64,000 bases of DNA from Chryseobacterium sediminis. GTDB lineage: Bacteria > Bacteroidota > Bacteroidia > Flavobacteriales > Weeksellaceae. Shown piece after piece: positions 1 to 8,137 of the stretch. Below the pieces are notes generated by a model. It worked only from the letters and a program-made list of their open reading frames with translations, was not told where the DNA came from and did no database searches. The first letter of the stretch is position 1, and every line of letters begins with the position of its first letter. The position numbers and the translations under genes are program-made. The DNA lies in NCBI RefSeq assembly GCF_008386505.1, contig NZ_VUNZ01000001.1:930001-994000 (forward strand), written 5' to 3'.

Positions 1-1126
1 TGATGGCAATTGAAATAACATTTTTGTTCCCGATTCTCTTAGATAGTCTTGAGAAAATAACTGCACCGATAATCGCTTCGATCTGAATTACCAAAAGGGT
101 TCCGATCAGTTTATCTTGAGCCAGGTTGATTTCACTTTTCCCAAATAAAGTAGCCATCAGGAAAATTGTCTGCATTCCTACACTGTAAAAGAAGAAACTT
201 GACAGGAAGAATTTCAGGTTTTTATCTTTGAAAAGCTCTCCTCCAACTTTAAAAAGCTCATGGAAACTTTCTTTTGCAATGTCTTTGTAAAAGCTCAGGT
301 TATCTTTCAATACTTCAAAAAAGCCTCCCTGTTCTTCATGTTTTTTGAAGATATTCTTGTAGTTAAGTAATACAAGATCTTTAGGAAGTTTATCTTTCAC
401 ATCCCCAAACTGAGGAAGGTGTTTGAATGTATATTGAGAGAAACCAAACCACCATGCTCCTGTTAAAAGGAAACTGATTCTGGTAAATAATAACTGCTGA
501 GCTGCCCCTTTTGCAAAAACCTGAATCAATACTAAACAGATTACTACTAAAACTACAGAACCGATATATCCGTAGACATATCCTCTTGCAGAAAGTGCAT
601 CCTGCCTGTCCGGTGTAGCAATATCCGGAAGAAAGGAGTTATAGAACACCAAACTTCCCCAAAAACCGACACTGGCCGTTATACTGAAGAGAAGCCCCAG
701 AAATACATTATGCATTCCCGTAAACATGGCTAAGCCCATACATGATGTTGCTCCCAGATAACAGAAAAACTGCAGGAAAGATTTTTTGTTTCCGATTGTA
801 TCTGCCAAAGAAGATAAAAACGGAGACAGCAATACTACAATAAAGAATGATATGGTAAGTGAATATCCGTAAACAGCATCCGGCTGATATCCTTCTCCAA
901 AAATTTTGATTGTATGTCTTACAGGTACATCAATCCATGTTTTTGTTTCTGCTACATATTCCTTTTTCTCGTACGCTGTGGTAAGGATAGAGTAATAAAT
1001 AGGGAAAATAGTAGAGGTAATAACCAGGGAATACACGGAGTTTGCCCAGTCATATACAGCCCAGGCTTTCATAATCTTCGGATTATTCTTTATGTTTTTA
1101 GGCTGTCGATTCTCAGTTTCAGACAT
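1..1126 (-). CDS. MFS transporter, UMF1 (Atg22-like) family, C-terminus cut off
   Basis: About 375 residues are visible; the 3' end lies beyond the window edge. The N-terminus (MSETENRQPKNIKNNPKIMKA) leads into an AWAVYDWANSVYSLVI segment, which is the characteristic opening of UMF1-type major facilitator proteins. Several hydrophobic helices follow, then a charged central loop (about residues 240-300) and further helices. It should sit in the inner membrane and move a small solute; the substrate cannot be read from the sequence. The ATG at 1124-1126 is chosen because a TATTTTTG promoter box lies just upstream. It is transcribed in the same direction as the thiolase gene, but a terminator separates them, so it is probably its own unit. 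The family call is from recognised motif style, not from a search. Confidence 0.8.
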   Translation of the reverse strand, partial: MSETENRQPKNIKNNPKIMKAWAVYDWANSVYSLVITSTIFPIYYSILTTAYEKKEYVAETKTWIDVPVRHTIKIFGEGYQPDAVYGYSLTISFFIVVLLSPFLSSLADTIGNKKSFLQFFCYLGATSCMGLAMFTGMHNVFLGLLFSITASVGFWGSLVFYNSFLPDIATPDRQDALSARGYVYGYIGSVVLVVICLVLIQVFAKGAAQQLLFTRISFLLTGAWWFGFSQYTFKHLPQFGDVKDKLPKDLVLLNYKNIFKKHEEQGGFFEVLKDNLSFYKDIAKESFHELFKVGGELFKDKNLKFFLSSFFFYSVGMQTIFLMATLFGKSEINLAQDKLIGTLLVIQIEAIIGAVIFSRLSKRIGNKNVISIAI

Positions 1127-1147
1127 TTCAAATATATATTAGTAGCA

Positions 1148-1155
1148 CAAAAATA
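1148..1155 (-). promoter_or_regulatory. Flavobacterial -7 promoter box for the UMF1 transporter
   Basis: On the minus strand the bases read TATTTTTG, a perfect match to TAnnTTTG, 21 bases upstream of the transporter ATG. It overlaps the T-tract side of the thiolase terminator. No clear -33 TTG was fixed. Confidence 0.45.
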
Positions 1156-1210
1156 AAAAAACCATTAAGAAATGGATAAGTTTTTAAAAAAATTATCGAT
1201 TCCTTAATGG
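1151..1210 (-). terminator. Rho-independent terminator of the thiolase gene
   Basis: The outer arms CCATTAAG and CTTAATGG pair with an interior A/T-rich loop, followed on the minus strand by a run of seven T. It sits 23 bases after the thiolase stop codon. Confidence 0.65.
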
Positions 1211-1232
1211 TAATATATTCTTAAACAGAATA

Positions 1233-2411
1233 TTAGATATTCTCAATAACGATAGCAGAAGCTCCACCACCTCCGTTGCAGATTGCTGCTGCACCGTATT
1301 TAGCGTTATTTTGCTTCAATACGTTAATTAATGTAACGATGATTCTTGAACCTGAACTTCCCAGTGGGTGTCCCAATGCAACAGCTCCTCCGTTTACATT
1401 TACTTTAGCAGCATCTAATCCTAAGATTTTGTTGTTTGCTAATCCTACTACAGAGAAAGCTTCGTTGAATTCAAAGAAATCAATATCTGAAACTTCTAAT
1501 CCTGCTTTTTTAAGAGCGATTGGTAACGCTTTTGCCGGAGCAGTTGTAAAGTTTTCAGGCTCATGGGCTGCATCAGCGTAAGAAACGATTTTTGCAAGAG
1601 GCTTCAGTCCAAGTTCTTCCATTTTTTCTTTGGAAACAAGGATTAATGCAGAAGCACCATCATTCAACGTAGATGCGTTAGCTGCTGTTACTGTTCCTTC
1701 TTCTTTTTTGAATACAGTTGGAAGAGTTGAGATTCTGTCGAAGTTTACTGCTTTGTATTCTTCATCTTCAGCAAAGATTACAGGCTCTCCTTTTCTCTGA
1801 GGAATAGAAACCGGTACAATTTCTTCGCTGAATTTCCCTTCGCTCCAAGCTTTTGCAGATCTTTTATAAGATTCTACCGCGAAGTTATCCTGATCTTCTC
1901 TTGTGATATTATAGTCTACTGCACATTTTTCTGCACATACTCCCATATGTACTTTGTTGTATACGTCAGTAAGACCGTCAAGTACCATCCCATCAAGCAT
2001 TTTGATATCGCCTAATTTTGTAGCCACTCTTGCATTGTAATAATGAGGAACTAAAGACATATTTTCCATACCTCCTGCAACAATTACGTCTGCATCACCA
2101 GCCTTGATCGCCTGGGCAGCCATTGTTACAGCCTTCATTCCTGAAGCACAAACTTTATTGACTGTAGTAGAAGGTGTATTGATTGAAAGACCTGCTCCTA
2201 AAGCTACCTGACGAGCCGGTGCCTGGCCTTCTCCTGCCTGTAGAACATTCCCCATATAAATTTCCTGAACAGCATTAGGATCTAAACCAATTTTATCTAG
2301 CGCTCCTTTTACAGCAGTTGCTCCCAGTTTTGTAGCCGGAACTGTTGACAAACTTCCCATAAAACTTCCCATAGGTGTTCTTACTGCGGAAACGATGAAT
2401 ACTTCTTTCAT
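1233..2411 (-). CDS. Acetyl-CoA C-acetyltransferase (thiolase)
   Basis: A 392-residue protein of normal thiolase length. It carries the nucleophilic Cys at about residue 88 in the NKVCASGMKAV context, the NEAF motif at about 315, the catalytic His at about 348 in GGAVALGHPLG, and the second Cys at about 378 in AICNGGGGAS. All are expected for degradative or biosynthetic thiolases that make or cleave acetoacetyl-CoA or 3-ketoacyl-CoA in the cytoplasm. No beta-oxidation partner is adjacent; the nearest related genes are etfA/etfB about 6 kb away. The start ATG follows an A/T-rich leader. Whether it mainly serves acetoacetyl-CoA synthesis or fatty-acid degradation cannot be decided here. Confidence 0.93.
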   Translation of the reverse strand: MKEVFIVSAVRTPMGSFMGSLSTVPATKLGATAVKGALDKIGLDPNAVQEIYMGNVLQAGEGQAPARQVALGAGLSINTPSTTVNKVCASGMKAVTMAAQAIKAGDADVIVAGGMENMSLVPHYYNARVATKLGDIKMLDGMVLDGLTDVYNKVHMGVCAEKCAVDYNITREDQDNFAVESYKRSAKAWSEGKFSEEIVPVSIPQRKGEPVIFAEDEEYKAVNFDRISTLPTVFKKEEGTVTAANASTLNDGASALILVSKEKMEELGLKPLAKIVSYADAAHEPENFTTAPAKALPIALKKAGLEVSDIDFFEFNEAFSVVGLANNKILGLDAAKVNVNGGAVALGHPLGSSGSRIIVTLINVLKQNNAKYGAAAICNGGGGASAIVIENI

Positions 2412-2434
2412 GTATATAATTTTTATTTTTAGCT

Positions 2435-2456
2435 AAACGGAATAAAGATTCCGTTT
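2435..2456 (-). terminator. Hairpin after the small exported protein gene
   Basis: A perfect 9-bp stem (AAACGGAAT with ATTCCGTTT) with a 4-base loop lies between the 2469 gene and the thiolase start. The T-tract on the minus strand is weak, so it may be a leaky terminator. Confidence 0.45.
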
Positions 2457-2468
2457 TATAGGTTAAAT

Positions 2469-2879
2469 TTATTTCACTTTTACATAGACCACATCAAACT
2501 GAGTTCCTTCAATTTTAATATTAACTTTCAGAAGATTATCCTGAGTTGCCAATACTTTATTATTGAAGACATCCCCTATCTGTACGGGATTGTTTTTATC
2601 GGATTTCTCCATAATGATTGCTTTGTAGTTGCAGTCATCCACAAAAACCAATGTTGATTTGATATAGTCTTTTCCATTATTGAAATATTCAGTCTGAACA
2701 TTATCTTTAATGGTCATATGCCATATTCCTTCCGGATAATTGGGTCTTACAAATTTACCTTCTTTTATATTGGCACATTTAGCCGGATTGTCCGGTTTTT
2801 TCTGATCTGCTGTCTGAGCGTTAGCCTGTACGGCTGCCACCAGCAAAATTCCTGCGGAAAATATTTTTAAAAGGTTCAT
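2469..2879 (-). CDS. Small exported protein of unknown function
   Basis: A 136-residue protein with a clear signal peptide (MNLLKIFSAGILLVAAVQANA, cleavage after ANA). The mature part is soluble and rich in Lys and Asn, with repeated phrases typical of a compact beta-rich domain (VQTEYFNNGKDYIKSTLVFVDDCNYKA split over two strands). It contains two Cys, at about residues 35 and 83, that could form a disulfide in the periplasm. The start codon is only a few bases from the end of the upstream gene, so the two are probably co-transcribed. I do not recognise a family with a known activity. Confidence 0.75.
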   Translation of the reverse strand: MNLLKIFSAGILLVAAVQANAQTADQKKPDNPAKCANIKEGKFVRPNYPEGIWHMTIKDNVQTEYFNNGKDYIKSTLVFVDDCNYKAIIMEKSDKNNPVQIGDVFNNKVLATQDNLLKVNIKIEGTQFDVVYVKVK

Positions 2880-2881
2880 TT

Positions 2882-3286
2882 TTATAATTGTGTGCGATTA
2901 TTTACTTTTTTGTTTCCTCCTGCAAAAACCAAAAGGAAAGCACCTAAAAATTCTACAGCCCAGCCCCATTTCAGTTTAACGATTCCGGCAAAAGTTTCCT
3001 GCCAGGATTTGAAGGGTAAAAAGCTAAAGTATTGCAAAGACTGCATCTTCACAGCAAATAAGGTAAATGCAAATAAAAGGATAAGCAGAATACCAAAAAA
3101 CCTTACGATTTTCACGCTGTTATTGACAATTCCAAAAACTGCACATGCAGCAAATATCCAGCACGCAATAGCCAGATAATGATCAAGTTTCCAATAGTTC
3201 CAGTTCCCGATGACAGGCACATGCACCAAGGGTAAAAAACTGCCTACAATTACCAACAGTAATCCTAATAACTGAATATTTTTCAT
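2882..3286 (-). CDS. Four-helix integral membrane protein, unknown function
   Basis: A 134-residue protein with four hydrophobic segments (about residues 4-22, 33-52, 59-81 and 108-126) and short polar loops. I place the start at MKNIQLLG; an upstream in-frame ATG would add twelve residues, but it lies in the T-tract of the preceding terminator. It ends two bases before the start of the exported protein gene, which suggests one transcript. No catalytic motif is visible. It resembles small uncharacterised flavobacterial membrane proteins, and no role is proposed. Confidence 0.7.
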   Translation of the reverse strand: MKNIQLLGLLLVIVGSFLPLVHVPVIGNWNYWKLDHYLAIACWIFAACAVFGIVNNSVKIVRFFGILLILLFAFTLFAVKMQSLQYFSFLPFKSWQETFAGIVKLKWGWAVEFLGAFLLVFAGGNKKVNNRTQL

Positions 3287-3309
3287 ATTTACTAAAGTGC
3301 CAAAATACA

Positions 3310-3340
3310 AAAAAAAACACACTTTTAAATAGTGTGTTTT
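3310..3340 (-). terminator. Terminator of the 3436-4527 gene
   Basis: A perfect AACACACT/AGTGTGTT stem with a 7-base loop is followed on the minus strand by a run of nine T. It sits between the beta-barrel gene and the membrane-protein gene. Confidence 0.65.
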
Positions 3341-3435
3341 AAAAATAGGATTTCTTTACCCGAACACTCGTTAGTTGCAAAAAAGCCCTAATATTATTAT
3401 TTATTACACAAAGAAAAATAACATTTATTATCAAA

Positions 3436-4527
3436 TTAAAAATTAACATTTGCGATCTCTATCCCGATCTGAAGTCCATATTTTTTCTTCAGCAAAGCAT
3501 TGTCATTGAAAGCTGGCGTAAAGTCTTTCTGTACAAACAGATTAAACCCGGCATAACTGATTCCGAATTTCCCTCCGAAAACAAAATCGTTCACTCCATG
3601 CATTACTTTTTCTCTTTCAACAATTCTATCAGAAAATTCATTGGAATATTTGGTGGAATTCACACTTCCTACTTTAACTCCTCCATAAACTCCCAGAATA
3701 ATACACAACTGATTCTTATTGTTATCCAGGTATTTAACACCCTCATAGTCTTTATATTTTGGATTTAAAACAAATTTCAGATCTACAGGAACTGTTAAAT
3801 AGGTATTGTAAAGAATACTCTTTTTAAGGGTTCCACGGTCAAAATCACCAACAAATAAGTTGTATTTATCCTGTTTAAATGCCTGCCCGTATTTGGGTGT
3901 AAGCTGGTCTGATCGTAACCCCAACCCGAAACGATAGAAAAAAGGACTGGTATAGCTTCCGATCTGATTACCGTACCATAATGTCAGCTGCCAGGAGTTG
4001 ATAACACTGTTTTTTATATCAGAATTCTTGCTGTAAAAATCGAAAGGCTTATTCTTTGAAGTTAATCCTGCTCCTCCCATGCTCACGGAAAGTTCCAGAG
4101 TTTCAAGATAGTTTTTCGGATTGTTCTTTTTCTTCTTCTCATTGAGTTTCATATTAAATCCATTGAGTCCCAGCCAAAGTTGGTTTCTTCCATTTTTTAC
4201 GGAATCTTCAGATTTAAAAACAGCGTCTTTAACGAGTTCTTTGGTTGCCATTTCAAGATCCTGCTTTTGGGAATCTATTTTTTCATTAATAATCTGCTCA
4301 TATTTGGAAGCGATTGCTGTACGCTGTTTTTGCTTTTCATCAGGAGTAATTTTCTTTTCTTTAAAACTTTTATCAATCTGATCCAGTTCTACATTCATTT
4401 TACCTTTTTCAGACATTACTATGCTGTCAATTTTTTTTGAATAGACATTCAGATTATTGGGAGTTTCCTGGCCAAACCCATAGCTAAAAGCTATTATAGC
4501 AGCCATCAATGGTAATTTTGGTTTCAT
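3436..4527 (-). CDS. Outer-membrane beta-barrel-like protein with N-terminal coiled coil
   Basis: A 363-residue protein. A signal peptide (about residues 1-19, ending FSYGFGQ) is followed by a highly charged stretch at about 25-100 (Lys/Glu/Asp rich, heptad-like), then a long alternating-hydrophobic region with aromatic-rich strands. It ends in FQIGIEIANVNF-like barrel-style residues with a terminal Phe, as in many Bacteroidota outer-membrane proteins. The last gene of a probable unit with the ECF sigma factor and its membrane partner (75 bases downstream), so it may be a target or sensor of that pair. The function is unknown; the barrel call is by pattern only. Confidence 0.65.
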   Translation of the reverse strand: MKPKLPLMAAIIAFSYGFGQETPNNLNVYSKKIDSIVMSEKGKMNVELDQIDKSFKEKKITPDEKQKQRTAIASKYEQIINEKIDSQKQDLEMATKELVKDAVFKSEDSVKNGRNQLWLGLNGFNMKLNEKKKKNNPKNYLETLELSVSMGGAGLTSKNKPFDFYSKNSDIKNSVINSWQLTLWYGNQIGSYTSPFFYRFGLGLRSDQLTPKYGQAFKQDKYNLFVGDFDRGTLKKSILYNTYLTVPVDLKFVLNPKYKDYEGVKYLDNNKNQLCIILGVYGGVKVGSVNSTKYSNEFSDRIVEREKVMHGVNDFVFGGKFGISYAGFNLFVQKDFTPAFNDNALLKKKYGLQIGIEIANVNF

Positions 4528-4602
4528 ATTTGATTAATTTTAAGACAATATTTGGTCGCTGTCCATGTTTCGGGGCAGTTTTTCTATGATATAAAAGTTT
4601 GC

Positions 4603-5310
4603 TTATTTGCTTTCTAATGAGTCTGTGTAGACTGTTACTCCAAAGATTTTAAGAGAATTGGGGCTTTTAACCTTAATTTTGGTCATATCAAGCGCTCCGA
4701 ATTTTCTTGTATCTGTTCTGTTTTCTTCCCGCTTTTTCTGAAATTCTCTTCCCTGAAGAAGCTCATCTGCATTGATATATTCAGTCTTTTTATGCTCTAC
4801 AAGGACGGGGTTATCTACTATGGAAATTATATTTTTATCCAATACCGGGGCTTTAATTTCATAATCAGCAACTATAATCTGTTGTTCTTTCCCCCTACTT
4901 ATTCCTTCTTTCTGCAAAATTTCTTTCTGTTGATACATTGGGGGATTATCTGAAATTGTTTTTATACTCTCTTGGCTGGCATTGCTTTCTTTTATGTTAT
5001 GCTGAGTAACCTCTATTTTCTGGCTCGTTAAAGAGGATTTTACATGTTTTTTTGATGATTTTGTGTGAACGATTGGATTGTCAGTATTGACGGGATGATT
5101 TCTATTAAAATACAGCAATATTCCTACTGAAACCAACAGAACTAATACAGCAGCATATTTCCACCACTGAAAAGCTTTTTTAGGACTCATAACAGCGCTT
5201 TTTTCTTCTTGTGGATCTATTTGTTCTATTCTGCTCCAAAGATCTGCGGAAGGCTTTATTTCAAGCTCTTCGTAATCAGATTTTAACTGTTTCAGTATTT
5301 CTCTTTTCAT
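4603..5310 (-). CDS. Single-pass membrane protein, probable anti-sigma factor
   Basis: A 235-residue protein with a short cytoplasmic N-terminal part (MKREILKQLKSDYEELEIKP), one transmembrane segment at about residues 51-68 (YAAVLVLLVSVGILLYF), and a polar Lys/Ser/Gln-rich remainder outside. The gene overlaps the 3' end of the ECF sigma gene by 35 bases, the usual arrangement for a sigma/anti-sigma pair and for translational coupling. No zinc-binding anti-sigma motif (HxxxCxxC) is present, so binding to the sigma factor is inferred from position and topology. It could also be a FecR-unrelated membrane protein of unknown role. Confidence 0.65.
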   Translation of the reverse strand: MKREILKQLKSDYEELEIKPSADLWSRIEQIDPQEEKSAVMSPKKAFQWWKYAAVLVLLVSVGILLYFNRNHPVNTDNPIVHTKSSKKHVKSSLTSQKIEVTQHNIKESNASQESIKTISDNPPMYQQKEILQKEGISRGKEQQIIVADYEIKAPVLDKNIISIVDNPVLVEHKKTEYINADELLQGREFQKKREENRTDTRKFGALDMTKIKVKSPNSLKIFGVTVYTDSLESK

Positions 5311-5830
5311 TTTCTTTTGCTTTTAAAAATTCAGCAAGCCATTTTTTTGCCTTGCTCAACTGGCTTTTGCTTGTTCCTTCAGAGATATTAAGAATTTCCG
5401 CAATTTCACTGTGCTTTTTATCTTCAAAGACGTATAGATTAAAAATCAATCTGTATCCTACCGGCATTTGGGAAAATATTTCTTCAATATTTATTTCCTC
5501 AGGATATTCTTCATCGGTTGATTCTCCATAGTCATCTGCAATTTCTACATCTGCGTAGAGGATATTTTTATTCTTCCGAATGAAGGAGATAGAATCATTA
5601 ACAATAATTTTTCTAAGCCAAAACGGAAAGCTTTTCCAGTCTCTGCATTCATCTATTCTGGTAAAACATTTCATAAATACACTCAGCAGGATATCTTCCG
5701 CATCATGAAGGTTATTGACATAAGAATTTGCAATGGCCAGCATTTTGGGAGCAAACATCTCGTAAAGAGCTTTCTGCCCTCTCCGGTCTTGCTTTTTAGC
5801 CAATAAAAAATTCTCTTCGATGTTCTTCAT
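5276..5830 (-). CDS. RNA polymerase sigma factor, ECF subfamily
   Basis: A 184-residue protein with sigma region 2 at about residues 20-90 (LYEMFAPKMLAIANSYVNNLHDAEDILLSVF in pieces; the DAED motif is characteristic) and sigma region 4 at about 115-170, with a helix-turn-helix around HSEIAEILNISEGTSKSQLSKAK. Length and order are normal for ECF factors, which direct RNA polymerase to a small regulon in answer to an envelope signal. The overlapping downstream gene encodes a likely membrane anti-sigma protein, and the next one a barrel-like protein. I see no self-promoter that I can support. Confidence 0.9.
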   Translation of the reverse strand: MKNIEENFLLAKKQDRRGQKALYEMFAPKMLAIANSYVNNLHDAEDILLSVFMKCFTRIDECRDWKSFPFWLRKIIVNDSISFIRKNKNILYADVEIADDYGESTDEEYPEEINIEEIFSQMPVGYRLIFNLYVFEDKKHSEIAEILNISEGTSKSQLSKAKKWLAEFLKAKENEKRNTETVKI

Positions 5831-5885
5831 GTTTCAGTTTCTATCTATAAGACAGTATATTTTACAAAAGGTTGCCTGAAAATAA

Positions 5886-5919
5886 AAAAAAATTGCATTT
5901 TTTTCAAAAATGCAATTTA
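5886..5919 (-). terminator. Terminator of the nucleoside permease gene
   Basis: AAATTGCATTTTT pairs with AAAAATGCAATTT around a short loop, and a run of about nine T follows on the minus strand. It lies 25 bases after the permease stop codon. Confidence 0.7.
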
Positions 5920-5943
5920 ATATCTAAAGAATGTTAGTTTTAA

Positions 5944-7326
5944 TTAATGTTTTACTGACGAAACATCTTCCGGGTTGTGTTTGTGTTTAAACAATACAGC
6001 AAAGAATATAGCCAGTACCAGCGAATAAATAGCAAATGAAAGCCATATCTGCTGCCAGTCTTTTACCATTACCACAGATGAAAGGGTCCCATCTGAATTA
6101 ATCACTGTATTGAAACTATTTTTAAGAATTTCCAGGAAAGTAGGATTATCTGGTGTAGTTTCCAAATAAGTAGATAATTCTGAAGCGGTTGCAAATTTAT
6201 GGGTAAAGAATTTATCAATAGCCCAACCTGCAATATAACTTCCAAAAACAGCTCCGAAACCGTTGGTCATCATCATAAATAACCCCTGAGCTGAAGAACG
6301 TATTTTTTTATCGGTAGTTGTTTCTACGAAAAGTGATCCTGAGATATTAAAGAAATCAAATGCCATTCCGTATACAATACATGAAAGGATGATCAGAGAA
6401 AGTCCGAATCCATCCGGAACTCCATATGCAAAGAATCCGAATCTTAAAACCCAAGCCAACATAGACATCAGCATTACTTTTTTAATTCCGAATTTCTTTA
6501 AAAAGAAAGGAATTGCCAAAATAAACAAGGTTTCTGATACCTGAGAAATTGACATGATGATGGTGGATCTTTGCACTACAAATGAGTCAGCATATTTAGG
6601 GAAATGGGCAAATTCACTTAAGAAAACATCTCCATATGCATTGGTAAGCTGAAGTGCAGCTCCTAAAAGCATTGAAAATAAAAAGAACAAGGCCATTTTA
6701 TAGTTTCCAAAAAGCTTGAATGCATTCAATCCTAATTGTTCGGATAGTGGCGAATTTTTGTCAATCAGCTTTTGTGGCGGACATTTTGGTAAGGTAAGAG
6801 CATAGATTCCTAAGAATATTGCTACAGCCCCACCAATATAGAACTGTCCTTCTGTGGCTTTGTTTCCACTAAGGTTAGTAATCCACATAGCCACAATAAA
6901 ACCAATGGTACCCCATACACGAATCGGTGGAAAATCTTTTACTACATCCATATTATTATTTTTCAGGATCGTATAAGAAATAGAGTTCGCAAGTGCAATG
7001 GTAGGCATATAGAAACACATAGCCACAAGCATTACCGAAAAGAAAGAATTTGGGTCTGCAGAATGAGGCAATATGAAAAGAATAACCCCATACAGGATGT
7101 GTAATACTGAAAATATACGTTCCGCATTGATCCAGCGGTCAGCGATAATTCCAGTGATGGTTGGCATAAAGATGGAAGCAATTCCCATGGTTCCGAACAC
7201 AGCTCCAAACTGAGTTCCTTCCCAATGTTTTGTGCCAAACCAGAAGTTCGCCATCGTAATCAGCCATGCTCCCCAAACAAAAAATTGGAGAAAACTGAGG
7301 ATGGTCAGTCGTAATTTTAAATTCAT
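5944..7326 (-). CDS. Nucleoside:H+ symporter-type MFS permease
   Basis: A 460-residue protein with about twelve hydrophobic helices. It opens with MNLKLRLTILSFLQFFVWGAW, the style of the NupG/XapB nucleoside symporter family, and has GIIADRWINAERI in the loop between helices 2 and 3, an MFS A-motif equivalent typical of this family. A longer loop between the last two helices (about residues 385-425) is polar. It should import nucleosides with protons across the inner membrane. The gene stands just downstream of the bifunctional nuclease gene (22 bases), so the two may be co-transcribed, a sensible pairing of nucleic-acid breakdown and uptake but only an inference. Substrate range is not readable. 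Confidence 0.85.
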   Translation of the reverse strand: MNLKLRLTILSFLQFFVWGAWLITMANFWFGTKHWEGTQFGAVFGTMGIASIFMPTITGIIADRWINAERIFSVLHILYGVILFILPHSADPNSFFSVMLVAMCFYMPTIALANSISYTILKNNNMDVVKDFPPIRVWGTIGFIVAMWITNLSGNKATEGQFYIGGAVAIFLGIYALTLPKCPPQKLIDKNSPLSEQLGLNAFKLFGNYKMALFFLFSMLLGAALQLTNAYGDVFLSEFAHFPKYADSFVVQRSTIIMSISQVSETLFILAIPFFLKKFGIKKVMLMSMLAWVLRFGFFAYGVPDGFGLSLIILSCIVYGMAFDFFNISGSLFVETTTDKKIRSSAQGLFMMMTNGFGAVFGSYIAGWAIDKFFTHKFATASELSTYLETTPDNPTFLEILKNSFNTVINSDGTLSSVVMVKDWQQIWLSFAIYSLVLAIFFAVLFKHKHNPEDVSSVKH

Positions 7327-7348
7327 AGTTTATATAAAAAGTATCTCT

Positions 7349-7948
7349 TTAGTCAATTGTCTTTTTCCTTCTCTTGATTTCTTCCTGAATTTCAAGAGCA
7401 GTATCATAGTCTTCTTCTTTAACGGCGTCATCCAGTAATTTCTGAAGTTCTTCCATAGAAAGAGATTTTAAGTTGTCTTCTGTCTGTACAGTTTCTGAGA
7501 AAGATTGGTCTTCTTTGGCAACATCTTCCAGTTCTAATAAAATTCCTGCTTCATTCAAAACCTGCTGTGTTGTAAATATAGGTGCATCAAATCTTACTGC
7601 CATTGCAACAGCATCGGAAGTTCTGGCATCAAGGATCAGTTCTTCGTCATTCACCTTATTTTTAAAGTTGATATTGGAGAAGAATACTCCGTCTACAATC
7701 TGATAAATAATAACAGAAATCAGCTCATAATTGGCAGAGACTATAAATTTTGTAAATAAATCATGAGTAAGAGGACGCGGTGGATGAATATCTTTTTCCA
7801 AGCCGAGAGAGATAGACTGGGCTTCGAAATTTCCTATAACAACAGGTAATTTTATGTGTGTTTCTTCATGCTCCAGTAACAATGCGTAAGCCCCCGACTG
7901 GGTCTGGCTGTACGATATTCCGCGAATAATTAGCTGTTTATAATCCAT
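7349..7948 (-). CDS. Bifunctional nuclease family protein with C-terminal UVR motif
   Basis: A 199-residue protein. Residues about 1-135 match the bifunctional nuclease domain (DUF151 type), with signature phrases LPVVIGNFEAQSI, RPLTHDL and DARTSDAVAMAVRFDAPIF. The C-terminal 40 residues form a UvrB/UvrC-type motif (SMEELQKLLDDAVKEEDYDTA then EIQEEIKRRKK), a helical hairpin used in protein contact. This two-part layout is the usual one in Bacteroidota. Members are described as having DNase and RNase activity, but the physiological role is poorly defined. The ATG is only five bases downstream of a TATATTTG promoter box, so the mRNA may have almost no leader. Confidence 0.9.
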   Translation of the reverse strand: MDYKQLIIRGISYSQTQSGAYALLLEHEETHIKLPVVIGNFEAQSISLGLEKDIHPPRPLTHDLFTKFIVSANYELISVIIYQIVDGVFFSNINFKNKVNDEELILDARTSDAVAMAVRFDAPIFTTQQVLNEAGILLELEDVAKEDQSFSETVQTEDNLKSLSMEELQKLLDDAVKEEDYDTALEIQEEIKRRKKTID

Positions 7949-7953
7949 AGCTA

Positions 7954-7961
7954 CAAATATA
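7954..7961 (-). promoter_or_regulatory. -7 promoter box close to the bifunctional nuclease start
   Basis: TATATTTG on the minus strand matches TAnnTTTG. It ends five bases before the ATG, which would give a leaderless or near-leaderless transcript if it is used. Confidence 0.4.
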
Positions 7962-8000
7962 GATTAATTTTTCATTGTGATTTTACTTTTTTACGCAAAA

Positions 8001-8028
8001 ATAAAAGCCCGGAAAGCCGAGCTTTTAT
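8001..8028 (-). terminator. Terminator downstream of etfA
   Basis: An ATAAAAGC/GCTTTTAT stem continues through one mismatch into CGG/CCG with a short loop, followed by TTTTT on the minus strand. A repeat element separates it from the etfA stop. Confidence 0.6.
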
Positions 8029-8048
8029 CTGTATTGTTGATGATTGTC

Positions 8049-8133
8049 AAACGTCAATAGTGAATTTTGCTTCGCAAGTGAATTATTTAATTAAAAATTG
8101 ACAAGCAAAGCGAATTGACTATTAACAATTCAC
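8049..8133. repeat. Imperfect inverted-repeat element between etfA and its terminator
   Basis: The left part (8053-8084) and right part (8098-8131) are imperfect reverse complements built on TCAATAGT, AATT and TGCTTCGC / GCAAAGCGA words. It is non-coding and starts a few bases after the etfA stop. It looks like a dispersed flavobacterial intergenic repeat rather than a gene. Confidence 0.55.
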
Positions 8134-8137
8134 TTTC

